From: Candidatus Eiseniibacteriota bacterium
Lineage (GTDB): Bacteria; Eisenbacteria; RBG-16-71-46; CAIMUX01
Reading direction: 5' to 3'
DNA length: 8,376 bases
Assembly (NCBI GenBank): GCA_020431745.1
Contig: JAGQHR010000102.1
Span: 1-8,376 of the forward strand
The notes beneath the pieces were generated by a model. That model had not been told where the DNA came from, did not search any database, and saw only the letters and a program-made list of their open reading frames with translations. Position 1 is the first letter of the stretch; every line of letters begins with the position of its first letter. The position numbers and the translations under genes were made by a program. Positions 6,058 to 8,376 of this stretch are shown here, piece by piece.

Positions 6058-8376
6058 TCAGAATCGGACGCGCAGCGCGATCCTCCCCGTGATTCCGTCG
6101 TCATAGTTCGTGGGATCGTCGATGGCGTTCAAGTACGCGGCGCGGAATCCCTCGCCGTTCTGTTGGATCGCCGCCTGTCCGGCGGGCGTGTCCAGCCACC
6201 CGTCCTGGTCGGCTTCTCCCGTCGCGGTGTAGACGCGTCTCACGTTGTGATGATTGGCGAGGTTCCGCACCTCGAAACGCATCTCCGCATCGCGACCGAG
6301 GAGATCGAAACCGTGGGTCGCGGCGGCATCGATCTGCCAGATCCAGGGCGCCCGCGCGCGGTTGAGGTCCCCCGCGGTCAGCTTGGCCGGCTCCAGCGCA
6401 TCCGCGACGTTTCCCTCCGCGCGGACGAAGGTGGGCGTGTAGGGAAGGCCGGACGCCGCCCGCATCGTGATCGCGAGGCGACCGATTTCGCCGGTCTCGA
6501 AGCCCAAGGCGTCCAAGGCGAGGGGGAGCAGCCAGGCGGCGGACAGACGGTGCCTGCGGTCGAGCATGGACGGGAAGTAGCCGCGATCCACTCCGTCGTC
6601 CAGCCAGATCGAGTACCCCAGGGGGGACTCCGGGCGCGCGACGTTCTGCAGGGGTTCGCCGGGATGCTCGAGGGTCCAGTAGAGCGGGGCCGGTTCGATG
6701 ACGTCCGTCTCCAAGCGCGACAGATCGTAGCTCACGCGCAGGGTGGAGCGGGTTCCCGTCCGCACGCGCATCGACGCGTGAGCCGTCGCCTCGCGCCGGT
6801 GTCCGCCGTTCTCGTAGTAGGACACCCGGTCGCTTCCGACGTCATGAGCGCGGGCCACCCACGTGTCGCTCGTGCGGGCCAGCCCCGCGGAGAACCGCAG
6901 CGTGGTCTTGGGGGAGAGCTCGTGGCGGACGCCGACCTGGAAAGCGCTGCGCAGCGCCGGTGCGAGGTCCGGACTCCCGAAGATGAACTCCCGGCCGAGT
7001 CGATCTTCCTGGGCCGTGCCGGCCTGAATCGTCAGGAGGTCCGGATCGAAGTAAAGCGCTTCCAGCGGTGGGATCTCGCGCGTGCGCCCGCTGTCGATCC
7101 AGAGATCGGTGCGACGACCGAGCGGCAGGTAGAGACCCAGCCGGGGATCGAGTCCGCTGGTGGTCACCTCGGAGCCCAGATCGGCCTCGGTCAACGTCTC
7201 GTCCGCTCCCAGCGGATTCCCGCGATCGAGGAGGGGACGCTGGCCGGACGAGAAGCTCTCCCAACGGAAGCCCCCGTCGATCTGCGCCAACCCGAGCGTA
7301 GCCCGTTGCGACGCGAAGACCGCGACCTGCGACGGCTTCCGCGGATCGTGCCCCGGTCGGGGATCCCGGGTCTGTCCGTCGCGGCTGTATCCGAAGTTAC
7401 GGGTGAGCTGGAACGCGCCGTCTCCTCCGACCGCGGTCTGGCTAGGAGCCAGATGCTCGAAGAGACGCCATCGGGTGCTGTTGAGCTCGGCGCCGAGTCG
7501 CAGCGGTGCGAAGTGCCGCGTGCCGTGCGCGGCGCTCCAGGTGGTATGGGTGTCGATGCGGAAGCGGGTCTGCTGATTGAGGCTGCGCAGATAGTAGTCA
7601 TACAGGTGTCCCTGATCGCCCGGCTTGGTGGGATCGTCCCCGCGCCAGGTGAGGCCGTCCGTGCTCGCCTCCGGTTCCGACGGGTCGCGGAGATAGCGCG
7701 AGAAGTCATCCCAGGCTTCTCCGTCTCCGGTTTCGACGTAGTCGCGCGTGTAGGCTCCGTCCACCGAAAGCCGGGTCACCCCGAGATCCAGATCGTAGGA
7801 GGCCGCCGCCTGCACGAACGCGCGGTCCTCTTCCGGAGCATGTGCGAGATCGAGGGCGAACGGATGCAGGTAGTAGTTCCGTCCGTTCCCGAAGGCGTAG
7901 AACGATGCCCGGACGCTGCCGGGGATCACGACGTCGTCGAGGCGGAGCGCGGCGCGGGTCGCGATGGCTTCGAGATTGTTGTGATCGATCGGTTCGTTCG
8001 CGATCGCGACCGGCCCGGGATTGTCGAAAACGTCGTACTGGAGCGCACCGTTGAACCCGATGCCACCGTCGCCCGACGATCCCCGGTAAACGATCTCACC
8101 CTGACCGAAGTAGCGGTCGGTGGTTCCGGCCGAACCGATGACGTCGGAGCGGATGTCCGGTGCCGGTCGGGTGAGCAGCCAGCGGCGCCCGTCCCGCAAC
8201 GCGGGCGAAACCATTCCGAGTGGCGTCTGTGCGCCGCGGAGAACCCGGTCGAGAAGGAACGATTGCGGTCGGAGCCGGGTCGCCAGATCCACCGGCTGTC
8301 CGTCCAGATCGAAGTCCCCGGGGCGTGCGTGCGTATCGACCATGTCGAGCGCTTCCGAGCCGATGCCCGGTAGAAT
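6058..8376 (-). CDS. TonB-dependent outer-membrane receptor, barrel portion (5' end beyond window)
   Basis: The reading frame is open to the right edge: 11 codons (ILPGIGSEALD) precede the first ATG at 8343, so the gene very likely starts outside. From that ATG 761 residues are seen. They form a run of amphipathic beta strands rich in aromatic residues (RYFGQGEIVYRG near 77-88, then GIGFNGALQYDVF) typical of a 22-strand barrel. The C-terminus is characteristic: AEMRFEVRNLANHHNVRRVY, then the NAIDDPTNYDDG segment and a last strand RIALRVRF ending in Phe, the sorting signal for the BAM complex. Neither the signal peptide, the TonB box nor a plug domain lies in the window; residues 1-60 may be the end of the plug. 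The ligand is unknown: siderophore, glycan or peptide import would all fit. The gene heads the four-gene minus-strand unit and is followed 2 nt later by the GNAT gene. Confidence 0.9.
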   Translation of the reverse strand: MLPGIGSEALDMVDTHARPGDFDLDGQPVDLATRLRPQSFLLDRVLRGAQTPLGMVSPALRDGRRWLLTRPAPDIRSDVIGSAGTTDRYFGQGEIVYRGSSGDGGIGFNGALQYDVFDNPGPVAIANEPIDHNNLEAIATRAALRLDDVVIPGSVRASFYAFGNGRNYYLHPFALDLAHAPEEDRAFVQAAASYDLDLGVTRLSVDGAYTRDYVETGDGEAWDDFSRYLRDPSEPEASTDGLTWRGDDPTKPGDQGHLYDYYLRSLNQQTRFRIDTHTTWSAAHGTRHFAPLRLGAELNSTRWRLFEHLAPSQTAVGGDGAFQLTRNFGYSRDGQTRDPRPGHDPRKPSQVAVFASQRATLGLAQIDGGFRWESFSSGQRPLLDRGNPLGADETLTEADLGSEVTTSGLDPRLGLYLPLGRRTDLWIDSGRTREIPPLEALYFDPDLLTIQAGTAQEDRLGREFIFGSPDLAPALRSAFQVGVRHELSPKTTLRFSAGLARTSDTWVARAHDVGSDRVSYYENGGHRREATAHASMRVRTGTRSTLRVSYDLSRLETDVIEPAPLYWTLEHPGEPLQNVARPESPLGYSIWLDDGVDRGYFPSMLDRRHRLSAAWLLPLALDALGFETGEIGRLAITMRAASGLPYTPTFVRAEGNVADALEPAKLTAGDLNRARAPWIWQIDAAATHGFDLLGRDAEMRFEVRNLANHHNVRRVYTATGEADQDGWLDTPAGQAAIQQNGEGFRAAYLNAIDDPTNYDDGITGRIALRVRF

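Noticed and set aside
6046..8373. A 775-codon plus-strand open frame opposite the TonB-dependent receptor
   Set aside because: Antisense shadow of a convincing barrel with a proper C-terminal Phe strand; the plus-strand product has no recognisable domain and only GC-driven openness.

Overview
The window is high-GC bacterial DNA. Every confidently assigned gene except a fragment at the left edge lies on the minus strand. Codon third positions are strongly G/C. A large secreted M1 peptidase ends in a putative Ig domain plus a FlgD-like 'VSPNP...AGMYWVRA' tail, next to a TonB-dependent outer-membrane barrel. That combination points to a diderm of the FCB-superphylum or a related high-GC lineage (Krumholzibacteriota, Eisenbacteria, Latescibacterota or Gemmatimonadota type). 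This placement is an inference from domain style; no rRNA or marker gene is present.

Layout, left to right. (1) 1-343: a plus-strand reading frame whose last ~89 codons (from about 77) are the C-terminal end of an ArsM-type arsenite methyltransferase. Upstream of about 77 the ArsM match stops abruptly and the coding signal switches to the minus strand, so this end looks like a breakpoint. (2) 344-538: a convergent intergenic region holding a degenerate 20-bp tandem repeat array (367-482) and an 11-bp perfect stem-loop (488-529) that probably terminates the peptidase transcript. (3) 539-2992, minus: secreted M1 zinc metallopeptidase with C-terminal Ig and FlgD-like domains. (4) 2993-3242: intergenic leader with an 8-bp hairpin just upstream of the peptidase start. 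(5) 3243-8376, minus: a tightly packed four-gene unit, transcribed right to left: TonB-dependent receptor barrel (5' end beyond the window), GNAT acetyltransferase, membrane-anchored SGNH/GDSL hydrolase, and an S66-family LD-carboxypeptidase/MccF-like serine peptidase. The intervals are 2, 40 and 1 nt.

How they may work together (inference): the four-gene unit reads like an outer-membrane uptake and processing cassette. The receptor takes up a ligand, the periplasmic SGNH enzyme removes or transfers an ester group, and the cytoplasmic GNAT and S66 enzymes modify or cleave a peptide-like product. Two readings are plausible: cell-wall peptide (muropeptide) salvage, or import and detoxification of a peptide-nucleotide 'Trojan horse' compound, by analogy with MccE (GNAT) and MccF (S66). 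The downstream M1 peptidase has its own leader and terminator and is probably a separate transcription unit. No RNA gene, CRISPR array, insertion sequence or phage gene was recognised.
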